From Falsiroseomonas sp051433165 (lineage in GTDB: Bacteria; Pseudomonadota; Alphaproteobacteria; Acetobacterales; Acetobacteraceae), in NCBI RefSeq assembly GCF_051433165.1, contig NZ_JBHMFS010000020.1, positions 1-64,000 on the forward strand: a DNA stretch of 64,000 nt, in the 5' to 3' direction. This document shows, piece after piece, positions 15,154 through 24,263 of the stretch. The position numbers were made by a program, and so were the translations under genes. Position 1 is the stretch's first letter, and every line of letters begins with the position of its first letter. The notes below the pieces were generated by a model. That model made no database searches. It was not told the DNA's origin and saw only the letters and a program-made list of their open reading frames with translations.

Positions 15154-15884
15154 AGCCGATCGTCGTGATCCCGGCACGCATGGCGGCCACCCGCCTGCCG
15201 GGCAAGCCGATGGCGGATATCCTCGGCCAACCGATGATCGTGCATGTCTGGCGCCGGGCGATGGAGGCCGAAATCGGCCCCGTGCTGGTGGCGACCGACA
15301 GCGCGGAGGTGGCGGAGGCAATCCGTGCCGCCGGCGGCCGGGTGCAGATGACGCGCGATGACCACCCCTCCGGCACCGACCGGATCGCGGAGGCGCTGGC
15401 GGCGGTAGATCCGGAGGGTCTGCATGATGTGGTGGTGAATGTGCAGGGCGATCTGCCGACCATCGCGCCCGCCGCCATCCGCGCGTCGCTCGGCCCGCTG
15501 GCCGACCAGGCGGTGGATGCCGCCACGCTGGTGGCGCAGATCCACCGGGCGGAGGAGCGCGTGTCGCCCTCCGTGGTGAAGATGGTGGGCAGCGAGATCG
15601 CGCCCGGCCGCTTCCGCTGCCTGTACTTCACGCGTGCCACCGCACCGACCGGGGAGGGGCCGCTCTGGCACCATATCGGCCTCTATGCGTGGCGGCGCGG
15701 CCCGATGCAGCGCATGGTGGCGCTGCCGCCCTCGCCGCTGGAATTGCGGGAAAAGCTGGAACAGCTTCGCGCGCTGGAGGCCGGCATGCGGATCGACGCG
15801 GTGGTGGTGGACGACGTGCCGCTTGGCGTCGATACGCCGGAAGACCTTTGGCGCGCCCGCGACATGCTGACAGGAGCGGCGTGA
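15150..15884 (+). CDS. kdsB: 3-deoxy-manno-octulosonate (CMP-Kdo) cytidylyltransferase
   Basis: 244 residues; activates Kdo with CTP to CMP-Kdo before transfer to lipid A. The nucleotide-binding start IPARMAATRLPGKP is the family signature, followed by VATDS, HPSGTDRIAEA and NVQGDLP. It begins with TTG (15150), overlapping the kdsA stop (TTGA), so translation is coupled. No better start lies before the signature. Length is close to the usual 245-250. Its TGA overlaps the ATG of kdsD by one base. Confidence 0.95.
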   Translation: MKPIVVIPARMAATRLPGKPMADILGQPMIVHVWRRAMEAEIGPVLVATDSAEVAEAIRAAGGRVQMTRDDHPSGTDRIAEALAAVDPEGLHDVVVNVQGDLPTIAPAAIRASLGPLADQAVDAATLVAQIHRAEERVSPSVVKMVGSEIAPGRFRCLYFTRATAPTGEGPLWHHIGLYAWRRGPMQRMVALPPSPLELREKLEQLRALEAGMRIDAVVVDDVPLGVDTPEDLWRARDMLTGAA

Positions 15885-16882
15885 TGGATGGTCTTGCAGG
15901 CAGGCCGGATGACGAAGCCCGGCGCCGCGCCACGCTGCGCCGGACCGTGGCGCTGGAGGCCGAGGGCCTGGTGGCGCTGGATGCCGCGATGGAGGGCGAG
16001 CTCGGCGACCGCGTGCTGGCGGTGGTGGAGCTGATCCTGCGCGGCAGCGGGCGTGTGATGGTCACCGGCATGGGCAAATCCGGCCATATCGGCCGCAAGA
16101 TCACCGCGACGCTGGCCTCCACCGGCACGCCATCCCATTTCGTGCATCCGGCCGAGGCGAGCCATGGCGACCTGGGCATGATCCGGCCGGAGGATACCGT
16201 GCTGGCCCTGTCCTGGTCCGGGGAGGCGCCGGAACTGGCCGATATCATCAGCTACACCCGCCGCTTCGACGTGCCGCTGATCGCCATTACCTCCCGCGAC
16301 AGCAGCGCCCTGGGTTCCGCGGCGGATCATTGCCTGACGCTGCCGCGCATGCCGGAGGCCTGCCCGAACGGCCTGGCGCCCACCACCTCCACCGCCATGC
16401 AACTCGCCATGGGCGATGCGCTGGCGATGTGCCTGCTGGAGGCGCGCGGCTTCTCCCCAGCCGATTTCCGCGAATTCCACCCGGGCGGCAAGCTCGGTGC
16501 GCGGCTGAAGCGGGCGCGGGACCTGATGCATGCGGCGGGCGAAGTGCCGTTGGTGACGGAACAGGCAATGCTGGCCGAGGCGATCGTGCAGATGACCTCG
16601 CGCCGTTTCGGCGTGACCGGCATCGTCGATTCCACAGGCCGGATCATTGGCATCCTGACCGATGGCGATCTGCGCCGCGCCTTCCAGCGCGGCTTCGTCA
16701 ACGGCCCGGTGGCGGAGGCGATGAACCGCCGACCGCTGACCGTGCCGCCGGACACGCTGGCGCCGGACCTGCTGGGAATTATGAACGAGCGCAACATCAC
16801 CAGCATCTTCGTGGTGGATGAGGCGGGCGTGCCGGTCGGCATTGTCCACCTGCACGACCTGCTGCGCACCGGCATCGTCTGA
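15884..16882 (+). CDS. kdsD: Arabinose-5-phosphate isomerase (KpsF/GutQ family)
   Basis: 332 residues; converts ribulose 5-phosphate to arabinose 5-phosphate, the substrate of KdsA. An N-terminal SIS domain (VMVTGMGKSGHIGRKI, SASTG-type loop ASTGTPSHFVHPAEASHGD, LSWSGEAPEL) is followed by a CBS pair (about 205-330) that usually tunes activity. Third gene of kdsA-kdsB-kdsD, with overlapping junctions throughout, so the operon makes the precursor, condenses it and activates the product. An inverted repeat follows 5 nt after the stop. Confidence 0.95.
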   Translation: MDGLAGRPDDEARRRATLRRTVALEAEGLVALDAAMEGELGDRVLAVVELILRGSGRVMVTGMGKSGHIGRKITATLASTGTPSHFVHPAEASHGDLGMIRPEDTVLALSWSGEAPELADIISYTRRFDVPLIAITSRDSSALGSAADHCLTLPRMPEACPNGLAPTTSTAMQLAMGDALAMCLLEARGFSPADFREFHPGGKLGARLKRARDLMHAAGEVPLVTEQAMLAEAIVQMTSRRFGVTGIVDSTGRIIGILTDGDLRRAFQRGFVNGPVAEAMNRRPLTVPPDTLAPDLLGIMNERNITSIFVVDEAGVPVGIVHLHDLLRTGIV

Positions 16883-16887
16883 CACCA

Positions 16888-16919
16888 CCCAAAAGCCCTC
16901 TCCCCCCGCTTTTGGGGGG
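16888..16919. terminator. Bidirectional terminator between kdsD and htpG
   Basis: CCCAAAAGC (16888-16896) pairs perfectly with GCTTTTGGG (16908-16916), giving a 9-bp stem. A competing C6/G6 hairpin (16902-16907, 16914-16919) shares the same bases. The A- and T-runs on either side let it work on both strands between two convergent genes. Confidence 0.65.
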
Positions 16920-16977
16920 TTGGGTGAGGGGGGCGGGCAACAACGGCGGGGCTCTCCCCGCCGGCGCCGCCCGCGCT

Positions 16978-18810
16978 TCAGCCGCCGATCGCCAGCGCCT
17001 CCGCCACCCTGCGCGCGAAGGCCACCGGATCCCGCGGCGTGTCGCCATCCTGCACCCGGGCCAGATCCAGCAGCAGGCCGGCGCTGTCCGCAAGATCGGT
17101 ATCCGTCGCCGCCTGCTCCGCCAGGCGGCGGATCAGCGCGTGGCGGGGGTTCACCTCCAGCACTGGCAAGCCACCGGGGAAGCCACGGCCGGCGCGGCGC
17201 ATCAGACGCTGCATCTGGAGGTCCGGCCCCATCTCGCCGGCAGCCAGCACCACGGCAGAGTCCACCAGCCGGTCCGTGCCGCGCACATCCGCCACATGCT
17301 CCTTCAGCGCATCCTTCAGCAGCGGCAGCAGGCGCGCGAGGTCCGCGGCCTCCCCTTCCTGGGCGGCACCTTCCACCGCGGACAGGTCGATGCTGCCCTG
17401 GGTGATGCTGCGGATCGGCTTGTCCTCGAACTTCTCGAGGCGTTCCGGCCAGAAGGCGTCGATCTGGTCGGTCAGCAGCAGCACCTCCACCCCCTTGGCC
17501 CGGAAACCTTCGAGCTGCGGGGATTTGGCCAGCGCCTCGGCATTGTCGCCGAGCAGGACATAGATGGCCTCCTGCCCCGGCTTCATCCGCGCCACATAGT
17601 CGGGCAGGGAGGTCCAGCCCTCCACCGCGGAGGACCGGAAGCGCAGCAGCGGGGCGAGGTCCTTGCGGTGCTCGGCATCCTCCCAGACGCCTTCCTTCAC
17701 CACCGGGCCGAAATTCTCCCAGAAGCCGGCGAAGGACTCAGCATCCTTGGCCTTGGTCTTCAGTTCCGACAGCACCCGGCTGGTGACGGCGCGGCGGATG
17801 CGGGCCAGCACCGGGGTGGCCTGCAGCATTTCGCGGGAGACGTTGAGCGGCAGGTCTTCCGTATCCACCACGCCCTGCACGAAGCGCAGCCAGGGCGGCA
17901 GCAGCGCCGCCTCATCGGTGATGAACATGCGGCGGACATGCAGGCGCACGCGGCTTTCGCGCTCCCCCTCCACCGCCTGGAAGGGCTTCATGCCGGGGAT
18001 GAACAGCAGCGCGGTGAAATCCAGCGCGCCCTCGGCCCGCCAATGCAGGGTGGACCAGGGCTTGTCGAAGATGTTGCCGAGGTGGCGGTAGAACTCGGTG
18101 GTCTGTTCCTCCGTCACCTCGGATTTGGACTTGCGCCACAGCGCGGTGCCTTCATTCGCCGGCTCATCCACACCGTCCTTGGCCACGGTGATGGGGATGG
18201 TGATGTGGTCGGCCCATTTGCGGATGATGGTCTGCAGCCGGATCGGCTCCAGGAACTCCTCCGCATCCGGCTTCATGTGCAGCACGATGTCCGTGCCGGC
18301 TTCCTCCCGCGTCGCGGGCGCCAGGGTGTAGTCGCCGGCGCCGGTGCTGGCCCAGAGCCAGGCTTCCTCGCCCCCGGCGCGGCGGGAGGTGACCTCCACC
18401 CGTTCCGCCACCATGAAGGCGGAGTAGAAGCCGACGCCGAACTGGCCGATCAGGCTGGGCTTGTCCGCCGCCGGCGCATCTGCCAGCGTCTTGGCGAAGG
18501 CCGCCGTGCCGGAGCGCGCGATGGTGCCGAGGTGCTGCACCAGGTCGGCCTTGGCCATGCCGATGCCGGAATCGGAGATGGTCAGCGTCCGCGCCGCCTT
18601 GTCCGGCACGATCCGCAGCTTCGCGCCCTCGGGGGCCATCAGTGCGGGGTCGGTCAGCGCCTCGAACCGTCGGCGATCGGTGGCGTCGGCGGCATTGGCC
18701 ACCAGTTCGCGAAGGAAGATCTCGCGGTCGGAGTACAGCGCGTGGACGACCAGATCGAGCAGGCGGCCGACCTCGGCGCCGAATTCATGCCGCTCCACGG
18801 TATCGCTCAT
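16978..18810 (-). CDS. htpG: Molecular chaperone HtpG (Hsp90)
   Basis: 610-residue cytosolic ATP-dependent chaperone. The N-terminal GHKL ATPase carries LRELVANAADATD, DSGIGM and GQFGVGFYSAFMV; the middle domain has the catalytic-loop region GVVDTEDLPLNVSRE; the C-terminal dimerisation part is present. The start at 18810 gives MSDTVERHEFGAEVGRLLDL, the usual Hsp90 opening; the frame is open further upstream to 19254 but that part is Arg/Pro-rich shadow of the neighbouring genes. It is convergent with kdsD across the terminator at 16888-16919. Confidence 0.97.
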   Translation of the reverse strand: MSDTVERHEFGAEVGRLLDLVVHALYSDREIFLRELVANAADATDRRRFEALTDPALMAPEGAKLRIVPDKAARTLTISDSGIGMAKADLVQHLGTIARSGTAAFAKTLADAPAADKPSLIGQFGVGFYSAFMVAERVEVTSRRAGGEEAWLWASTGAGDYTLAPATREEAGTDIVLHMKPDAEEFLEPIRLQTIIRKWADHITIPITVAKDGVDEPANEGTALWRKSKSEVTEEQTTEFYRHLGNIFDKPWSTLHWRAEGALDFTALLFIPGMKPFQAVEGERESRVRLHVRRMFITDEAALLPPWLRFVQGVVDTEDLPLNVSREMLQATPVLARIRRAVTSRVLSELKTKAKDAESFAGFWENFGPVVKEGVWEDAEHRKDLAPLLRFRSSAVEGWTSLPDYVARMKPGQEAIYVLLGDNAEALAKSPQLEGFRAKGVEVLLLTDQIDAFWPERLEKFEDKPIRSITQGSIDLSAVEGAAQEGEAADLARLLPLLKDALKEHVADVRGTDRLVDSAVVLAAGEMGPDLQMQRLMRRAGRGFPGGLPVLEVNPRHALIRRLAEQAATDTDLADSAGLLLDLARVQDGDTPRDPVAFARRVAEALAIGG

Positions 18811-18881
18811 CGGACAGGTCCTCAGTTGGTTTGCGCGGCGCGCGATATGCGAGGTGGCGGCGCGCTTTTCAACTGTGCGCT

Positions 18882-19232
18882 CTACAGGTTCCGCGCCCAG
18901 GCGAGGAAGACCAGGAAGCCCGCCACGCCGAGCACCGCATGGCTGGCCAGCAACAGGGTGGCGCCCGAACGGCGGCGCCGCGCGATGCGGCCGGCGGACC
19001 AGCCGGCGGCGAGCGACACCGCCAGCATCCCCAGCGGCACCAGGCCGGGCGGGCTGGCACCGGCCGGGCCGCCCGAGACCAGCAACGCAACCGCGGCAGT
19101 GGCACCGAGCGCCAGCACCAGGTGCGTGGTCACCAGCCAGGGCCGGCGGGCGCGTTGCAGGAACAGCAGCCCCACCGCCACACCGGCCGCGAGCGTCAAC
19201 ACCAGCAGCAGGATGGCGAGTGCCGGCGTCAT
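18882..19232 (-). CDS. Small four-helix membrane protein, unknown function
   Basis: 116 residues, strongly hydrophobic, with four predicted membrane helices at about 3-24, 33-52, 64-81 and 90-112 and positive loops (QRARRP, GRIARRRR). I recognise no conserved functional motif. Its ATG overlaps the stop of the histidine phosphatase gene by 4 nt, so the two are translated together. It is transcribed in the direction of htpG with a 71-base gap. Confidence 0.7.
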   Translation of the reverse strand: MTPALAILLLVLTLAAGVAVGLLFLQRARRPWLVTTHLVLALGATAAVALLVSGGPAGASPPGLVPLGMLAVSLAAGWSAGRIARRRRSGATLLLASHAVLGVAGFLVFLAWARNL

Positions 19233-19798
19233 GGCCGGATGCGCCCCACCACAACCAGCATTTCGCCGTCCCGCCGCAGCACCACGCCCTCGCCCGAGGC
19301 CGGGAAGATGCCGGTCAGCGCGGTGATGTTCACCTGATGCGTCGCGACGAACAGCGCCCCGTGCCCGTCCCAGGCCAATAAAAGCCGCCGCGCCGCCACC
19401 GTGCGGGATTCCGCCTCCTGCCGCGCACCGAAGAAGGAATTGAAGGCGGGCTCCACCCGCATCTGATCCGGGAAGGCCAGTTCGGCCGTGTCCACGGCGC
19501 GGCACCAGGCGGAGGCCAGCACCGCCCCCACCGCGATGCCCCGGTCGCGAAAGGCGGCGCCGATGCGCCTGGCCTGGGCGCGGCCCTCATCATCCAGATT
19601 GCGCTGCGTGCTGCAGTCGCCGAGCCGCATGCCCGGCGGGTCCCCGCCACCGGGGGCGATGGCATGGCGAAACAGCACGATCGCGCCTTCCGTCAGGGCC
19701 TGCCAGGCGGCATCCGCAGGCTGGGCCAAGGCGGGCCTGCCGGCGATCAGCAACAGTGCCGCCAGGGTGGTGCGACGGGGGCTGAGACTTCGCATCAT
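19229..19798 (-). CDS. Exported histidine phosphatase family protein
   Basis: 189 residues. An N-terminal signal peptide (Arg-rich start, AALLLIAG core, cleavage near ALAQP) sends it to the periplasm. The phosphohistidine motif is present as VLFRHA, with a conserved CSTQRNLDDEGRAQA block and a second His in VATHQVNITAL. Periplasmic members of this family (branch 1, Ais/SixA-like) remove phosphate from sugars, lipids or proteins; the substrate here is not evident. Translationally coupled to the small membrane protein. Confidence 0.82.
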   Translation of the reverse strand: MMRSLSPRRTTLAALLLIAGRPALAQPADAAWQALTEGAIVLFRHAIAPGGGDPPGMRLGDCSTQRNLDDEGRAQARRIGAAFRDRGIAVGAVLASAWCRAVDTAELAFPDQMRVEPAFNSFFGARQEAESRTVAARRLLLAWDGHGALFVATHQVNITALTGIFPASGEGVVLRRDGEMLVVVGRIRP

Positions 19799-19902
19799 TC
19801 CAGAAATCGTGCGGCCCGCGCGAATGTAAAGCGGTGAGTTGACGCACCCCCGGCGCTGCTGTTCCCATCATGCCGTGCCGCGGCACCGGGAAGGAAACCA
19901 CC

Positions 19903-20793
19903 ATGAACCATGTCAGCCCCGCCAATCCGACGGGCGCCAAGGGCCCGCGCTACAAGCACAGCGCGGAGGCCGGCGCCCCCTATCGCAGCATCACGGTGGA
20001 AAAGCTGACGCCGGTGATCGGCGCCGAGATCGGCGGCGTCGATATCGGCAACCCGACCGAGGCGCAGATGCAGGAAATTCACCGGGCGCTCGCCGAGAAT
20101 CTGGTGATCTTCTTCCGCGACCAGACCCTGACCGCCGAACAGCACCTGTCCTTCGGCCAGCAATTCGGCGAGCTGCACATCCACCCCGCCGCCCCCACGG
20201 AGGGCCACCCCGCCCTGATGATCATCAAGGCCGATCGCGACAGCCCGCGCGCCAATGGCGAATTCTGGCATTCCGACGTGTCCTGCGACGAGGAGCCGCC
20301 GATGGGCAGCATCCTCTACATCAAGCAGTCGCCGGAGGTCGGTGGCGATACGCTGTTCGCCAATATGTATGCCGCTTATGACGCGCTGTCGGATCGCATG
20401 AAGACCTACCTGGAGGGCCTGACCGCCCTGCATGACGGGGAGGATGTCTATCGTGGCACCTATGCCAATCTCGGCGTGCAGGACAAACCCGTCTATCCGC
20501 GCGCGGTGCATCCGGTGATCCGCACCCATCCCGTCACCGGCCGGCGCGCGCTGTTCGTCAACAAGGGCTTCACCCGCCGCATCCTGGACATTCCGGCGGA
20601 TGAGAGCACCGGCATCCTGGCCTATCTGTTCGAGCACAGCGCCAACCCGCTATTCCAGTGCCGCTTCCGCTGGCGGACCAATTCCGTGGCCTTCTGGGAC
20701 AATCGATGCGCCCAGCACCGCGCGATGTGGGACTACTGGCCGGCGACCCGCTACGGCAATCGCGTGACCATCCAGGGCGACCGCCCAGTCTAG
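19903..20793 (+). CDS. TauD/TfdA-family 2-oxoglutarate-dependent dioxygenase
   Basis: 296-residue Fe(II)/2-oxoglutarate dioxygenase. The metal triad is visible: HSD in FWHSDVSCDE and a distal His in NRCAQHRAMWDY; the 2-oxoglutarate-binding Arg follows in the TRYGNRVTI region. The opening (KLTPVIGAEIGGVDIG) is the TauD signature. The start at 19903 follows GGAAGGAA (about 19889). Length fits taurine or aryloxyalkanoate dioxygenases; the substrate could be a sulfonate, ester or amino-acid derivative. It is followed 65 nt later by a flavin monooxygenase, a common pairing in sulfonate use, but no sulfonate transporter is present here. Confidence 0.92.
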   Translation: MNHVSPANPTGAKGPRYKHSAEAGAPYRSITVEKLTPVIGAEIGGVDIGNPTEAQMQEIHRALAENLVIFFRDQTLTAEQHLSFGQQFGELHIHPAAPTEGHPALMIIKADRDSPRANGEFWHSDVSCDEEPPMGSILYIKQSPEVGGDTLFANMYAAYDALSDRMKTYLEGLTALHDGEDVYRGTYANLGVQDKPVYPRAVHPVIRTHPVTGRRALFVNKGFTRRILDIPADESTGILAYLFEHSANPLFQCRFRWRTNSVAFWDNRCAQHRAMWDYWPATRYGNRVTIQGDRPV

Positions 20794-20858
20794 TCGGGCC
20801 CGTTTGACCCGTTGGACGGTTCGGGTTGAAGTTTCGTCCGGACGAGGGAGACGCGACA

Positions 20859-22052
20859 ATGGCGAAGCGGGGCATGCAGTTCGGGATCTTCCTGGCACCC
20901 TTCCACCGGCTGGGGGACAACCCCACACTGGCCATCTCCCGCGATATCGAGATGATCGAGCTGCTCGACCGGCTCGGCTATGACGAGGCCTGGATCGGGG
21001 AACATCATTCGGCGGGGTGGGAGACCATTGCCTCGCCCGAGCTGATCATCGCCGCGGCGGCGGAACGCACCAAGACCATCCGCCTCGGCTCCGGCGTCAC
21101 CAGCCTGCCCTATCACCACCCCTTCCTCGTCGCACAGCGCTTCGTGCAGTTGGACCACATGACGCGCGGGCGGGTGATGCTGGGTTGCGGGCCAGGTGCG
21201 CTGGTCTCGGACGCTTATATGCTCGGCATCGAACCTTCGACGCAGCGGCGCCGGATGGATGAGTCGCTGGAGGCCATCATGGCACTGCTGGCCTGCGATG
21301 GGCCGGTGACGCGCAAGACCGACTGGTTCGAGATGCATGAGGCGCGGCTGCACCTGAAGCCCTACAGCGATCCGCATTTCCCCATCGCGGTGGCCAGTAC
21401 GCTGACGCCCGCGGGGCCGGCCGTGGCGGGCAAGCATGGCGTCGGCATCCTCTCGCTTGGCGCCGGCATGCCGGGCGGGCCTTCCGCGCTGCCCGGCCAA
21501 TGGAAGATCGCGGAGGATGCGGCGGCCGCGCATGGCAAGACCATCAGCCGCCGCGACTGGCGCATGGTGATGAACGTGCATGTGGCGGAAACCGACGAAC
21601 AGGCGCTGGCCGATGTGCGGGTGGGCGAACGGCTGGAGACGGTGACCTATTTCGAGGATGCGCTCGGCCGCCCGCCCGGAAGGTCGCAGGACCCGCTGAC
21701 GGATGGCGTGCAGGCCGGCACCACCCTGGTCGGATCGCCGGAGACGGTGGCGCGCGGCATCGAGAACCTGGTGGAGAAAAGCGAGGGCGGCTTCGGCGGC
21801 TTCCTGTTCCGCGCGCATGACTGGGCCAATCGCGAACAGACCTGGCGCAGCTACGAGCTGTTCGCCCGCTGGGTGATGCCGCGCTTCCAGCAATCGCTGG
21901 AGACGGTGCGCGGATCCCACGAATGGGCGGTGGCCAACCGCAAGACCATCTTCAGCCCGAATGTGGAGGCGCTGCGGAAGGCCTTCACCGATGCGGGCAA
22001 GCCGGTGCCGGAGGCCTTCGCCGCCAGGGCCTCCGGCGCGCGGGACGTTTAG
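20859..22052 (+). CDS. LLM-class flavin-dependent monooxygenase
   Basis: 397 residues of the luciferase-like TIM-barrel family, which uses reduced FMN and oxygen. Motifs are AWIGEHHSAGWETIASPE, RLGSGVTSLPYHHPF and GRVMLGCGPG. The start at 20859 is set by GAGGGAG (20844-20850). It resembles limonene-monooxygenase-like or alkanesulfonate-monooxygenase-like members; the exact substrate is unclear. A flavin reductase is not encoded nearby. The last 4 bases overlap the convergent aminotransferase gene. Confidence 0.9.
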   Translation: MAKRGMQFGIFLAPFHRLGDNPTLAISRDIEMIELLDRLGYDEAWIGEHHSAGWETIASPELIIAAAAERTKTIRLGSGVTSLPYHHPFLVAQRFVQLDHMTRGRVMLGCGPGALVSDAYMLGIEPSTQRRRMDESLEAIMALLACDGPVTRKTDWFEMHEARLHLKPYSDPHFPIAVASTLTPAGPAVAGKHGVGILSLGAGMPGGPSALPGQWKIAEDAAAAHGKTISRRDWRMVMNVHVAETDEQALADVRVGERLETVTYFEDALGRPPGRSQDPLTDGVQAGTTLVGSPETVARGIENLVEKSEGGFGGFLFRAHDWANREQTWRSYELFARWVMPRFQQSLETVRGSHEWAVANRKTIFSPNVEALRKAFTDAGKPVPEAFAARASGARDV

Positions 22053-23254
22053 CTCAGCCCCTCGCAGAAGCGGTGGATGCGGATGCACGCATCCTCCAGC
22101 AGCGCATCGGCCGCGGCGAAGCTGATGCGGAAATGGCCGGGGAACATGAAGGCGGCGCCGTTCACCGTGGCGACGCCCTGTTCCGTCAGCAGCGCGAAGA
22201 CGAAGTCCCAGTCATTGGTGATCTTCGTGCCGGCCGCCGTGGTCATCCCGAGGCAGGCGGTCATGTCCGGAAAGGCATAGAAGGCACCCTCCGGCAGGTG
22301 GCAGCGGAGATGCGGCGTGGCGTTGAGGGATGCGACCACGCGGTTGCGCCGCGCCTCGTACACCTGACGCATCGCCTCCGTCGCATCCTGCGGGCCTTCC
22401 AGCGCGGCCACCGCGGCGGCCTGCGCGATGGAGCAGGTGTTGGAGGTGGATTGCCCCTGCAGCTTGTCCATCGCCTTGATCAGATGCCGCGGGGCGCCGC
22501 CGAAGCCGATGCGCCAGCCGGTCATCGCGTAGGATTTGGAACAGCCGTTCATCGTCAGCGTGCGGTCCCGCAGGCGCGGTTCCACCTGCGCGAAGGTGGC
22601 GAAGCGGCGCCCGTCGAAGACAAGCTTTTCGTAGATGTCATCTGTCAGGATATGAACCTGCGGATACCGCAGCAGCACGTCGCACAGCCCGCGCAGCTCT
22701 TCCGCCGAATAGGTCGCGCCGGTCGGGTTGGACGGCGTGTTGACGATCAGCCACTTGGTCTTTGGCGTGATCGCGGCTTCCAGTTGCTCCGGCGTCAGCT
22801 TGAAACCCTGATTCGGGCCGCAGGGCAGCAGCACCGGCGTGCCATCGGCCAGCCCCACGATATCCGGGTAGGACACCCAGCAGGGGGTGGGGATGATGAC
22901 CTCGTCGCCCGCATTGATGGTCGCGATCAGCGCGTCATAGATCACCTGCTTGCCGCCGGTGCCAACCAGGATCTCATCCGGCGCGTAGTCCAGCCCGTTG
23001 TCGCGCTTGAATTTCGTGGCCACGGCGCGGCGCAAAGCGAGTGTGCCGGAGATATCCGTGTAGCGCGTCTGGTTGGCGCGGATGGCGGCGATCGCCGCAT
23101 CCTTGATGTGTTCCGGCGTGTCGAAATCCGGCTCGCCGGAGGAGATCGCCAGCACATCCTTCCCCTCCGCCTTCAGCGCCTGCGCGCGCTGACGCATGGC
23201 GGTGGTCTGGGAAGGGGAAATGCGGTTAAGGCGATCCGCGATGACGTCACTCAT
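22049..23254 (-). CDS. Fold-type I aminotransferase (aspartate aminotransferase-like)
   Basis: 401-residue pyridoxal-phosphate aminotransferase, class I. The PLP lysine motif reads GCSKSYAMTGWRIG, preceded by NTPSNPTGATYS and TDDIYEKLVFDG; the C-terminal Arg binding the substrate carboxylate is in FRISFAAAD. The best general match is aspartate/prephenate aminotransferase. It is the last gene of a minus-strand unit with two Bug receptors and HyuA/HyuB, 9 nt after a Bug gene, so it may process the amino acid released by the hydantoinase pair. Confidence 0.92.
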   Translation of the reverse strand: MSDVIADRLNRISPSQTTAMRQRAQALKAEGKDVLAISSGEPDFDTPEHIKDAAIAAIRANQTRYTDISGTLALRRAVATKFKRDNGLDYAPDEILVGTGGKQVIYDALIATINAGDEVIIPTPCWVSYPDIVGLADGTPVLLPCGPNQGFKLTPEQLEAAITPKTKWLIVNTPSNPTGATYSAEELRGLCDVLLRYPQVHILTDDIYEKLVFDGRRFATFAQVEPRLRDRTLTMNGCSKSYAMTGWRIGFGGAPRHLIKAMDKLQGQSTSNTCSIAQAAAVAALEGPQDATEAMRQVYEARRNRVVASLNATPHLRCHLPEGAFYAFPDMTACLGMTTAAGTKITNDWDFVFALLTEQGVATVNGAAFMFPGHFRISFAAADALLEDACIRIHRFCEGLS

Positions 23255-23263
23255 GATCTGTCC

Positions 23264-24250
23264 TCAGCGTGCCAGGTTCAGCCGGGCGCGCGATACGATG
23301 TCCTTGAATTTTGCAAACTCACCGGCAATGAAGGCGCCGGTGGATTGAGGCGTGCTGTCGCTGACCGCATCGATGCCGGCACTGGCGAGGCGCGCCTTCA
23401 CATCCTCCATCGCCAGCACCTGGTTCGCCGCGGCGTTCAAGCGCGTGACGATAGCGGGCGGCATGCCCTTCGGGCCGAGCATCACGTTCCAGGTGCTGGC
23501 CGCAAAACCCGCCACGCCGGTTTCCTGCATGGTCGGCACATCCGGGAACAGCGGATGCCGCGTGGGCGTGCCCATGCCGATGATGCGGAACAGCCCGTCG
23601 CGCGCCGCGGCCGCCATCGAACCGAGCGGTTCCCAGCCATACTGCACCTCGCCCTTGGTCAGCGCCTCCACCAGCGGGGCGCCGCCACGATAGGGAATGT
23701 GTTCCGCGCGCAGGCCGCCAGCCGAGAGATTCATCAGCTCCCCGGCCAGATGCCCGACGCTGCCGGAGCCGGAACTGCCCCAGCTTCCCGCACCGGGATT
23801 GGCGCGCAGCCAGGCGATCAGCGCCTGCGGGTCGCGATGCGGCGAATTCGTCGGCACGGCGAGCGCGATCGGCGCACGGCCCAAAATCGCGATCGGCGTG
23901 AAATCGGCGACCGGATCATAGGGGGTGGTATCCGGCTGCAGCGCCGGTACCGTGCCGTGGGTGGAAGGCGTGCCGAGCAGGATGGCGTGACCATCCGCCG
24001 GCGCGCGCTTCACCATATCGCTGCCGATGGTGCCGCCGGCGCCGGCGCGGTTTTCCACCACCACCCGCCCGTTCGCACCCAGCAGCGGACCCATGCGGTC
24101 CGCCACCAGCCGCGCCAGCAGATCGGCCGATCCGCCGGGTGGGAAGGGGATGGTGAAGCTGACCGCGCGTTCCGGCCAGGCGCCCTGCGCGTGCAGGTTT
24201 GCGAAGGGTGCTGCCGTGAAGGCGGCCAGGGCGAGACGACGGGTCAGCAT
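23264..24250 (-). CDS. Bug-family periplasmic solute receptor (TTT system)
   Basis: 328 residues with a signal peptide (RRLALAAF to LHAQ). The Bug family fold is marked by the ligand loops IPFPPGGSADLLARLVAD and VVVENRAGAGGTIGSDMV, and later by EHIPYRGGAPLVEAL. Bug proteins capture carboxylated compounds for tripartite tricarboxylate transporters, but no TctA/TctB membrane genes are in the window. It follows a second Bug gene by 13 nt and lies in the hydantoinase operon, suggesting uptake of that substrate. Confidence 0.93.
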   Translation of the reverse strand: MLTRRLALAAFTAAPFANLHAQGAWPERAVSFTIPFPPGGSADLLARLVADRMGPLLGANGRVVVENRAGAGGTIGSDMVKRAPADGHAILLGTPSTHGTVPALQPDTTPYDPVADFTPIAILGRAPIALAVPTNSPHRDPQALIAWLRANPGAGSWGSSGSGSVGHLAGELMNLSAGGLRAEHIPYRGGAPLVEALTKGEVQYGWEPLGSMAAAARDGLFRIIGMGTPTRHPLFPDVPTMQETGVAGFAASTWNVMLGPKGMPPAIVTRLNAAANQVLAMEDVKARLASAGIDAVSDSTPQSTGAFIAGEFAKFKDIVSRARLNLAR

Positions 24251-24263
24251 GGCGGATCCTCCC

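Noticed and set aside
18811..19254. N-terminal extension of HtpG
   Set aside because: Arg/Pro/Ala-rich shadow of the membrane-protein and phosphatase genes; the Hsp90 opening begins at 18810.
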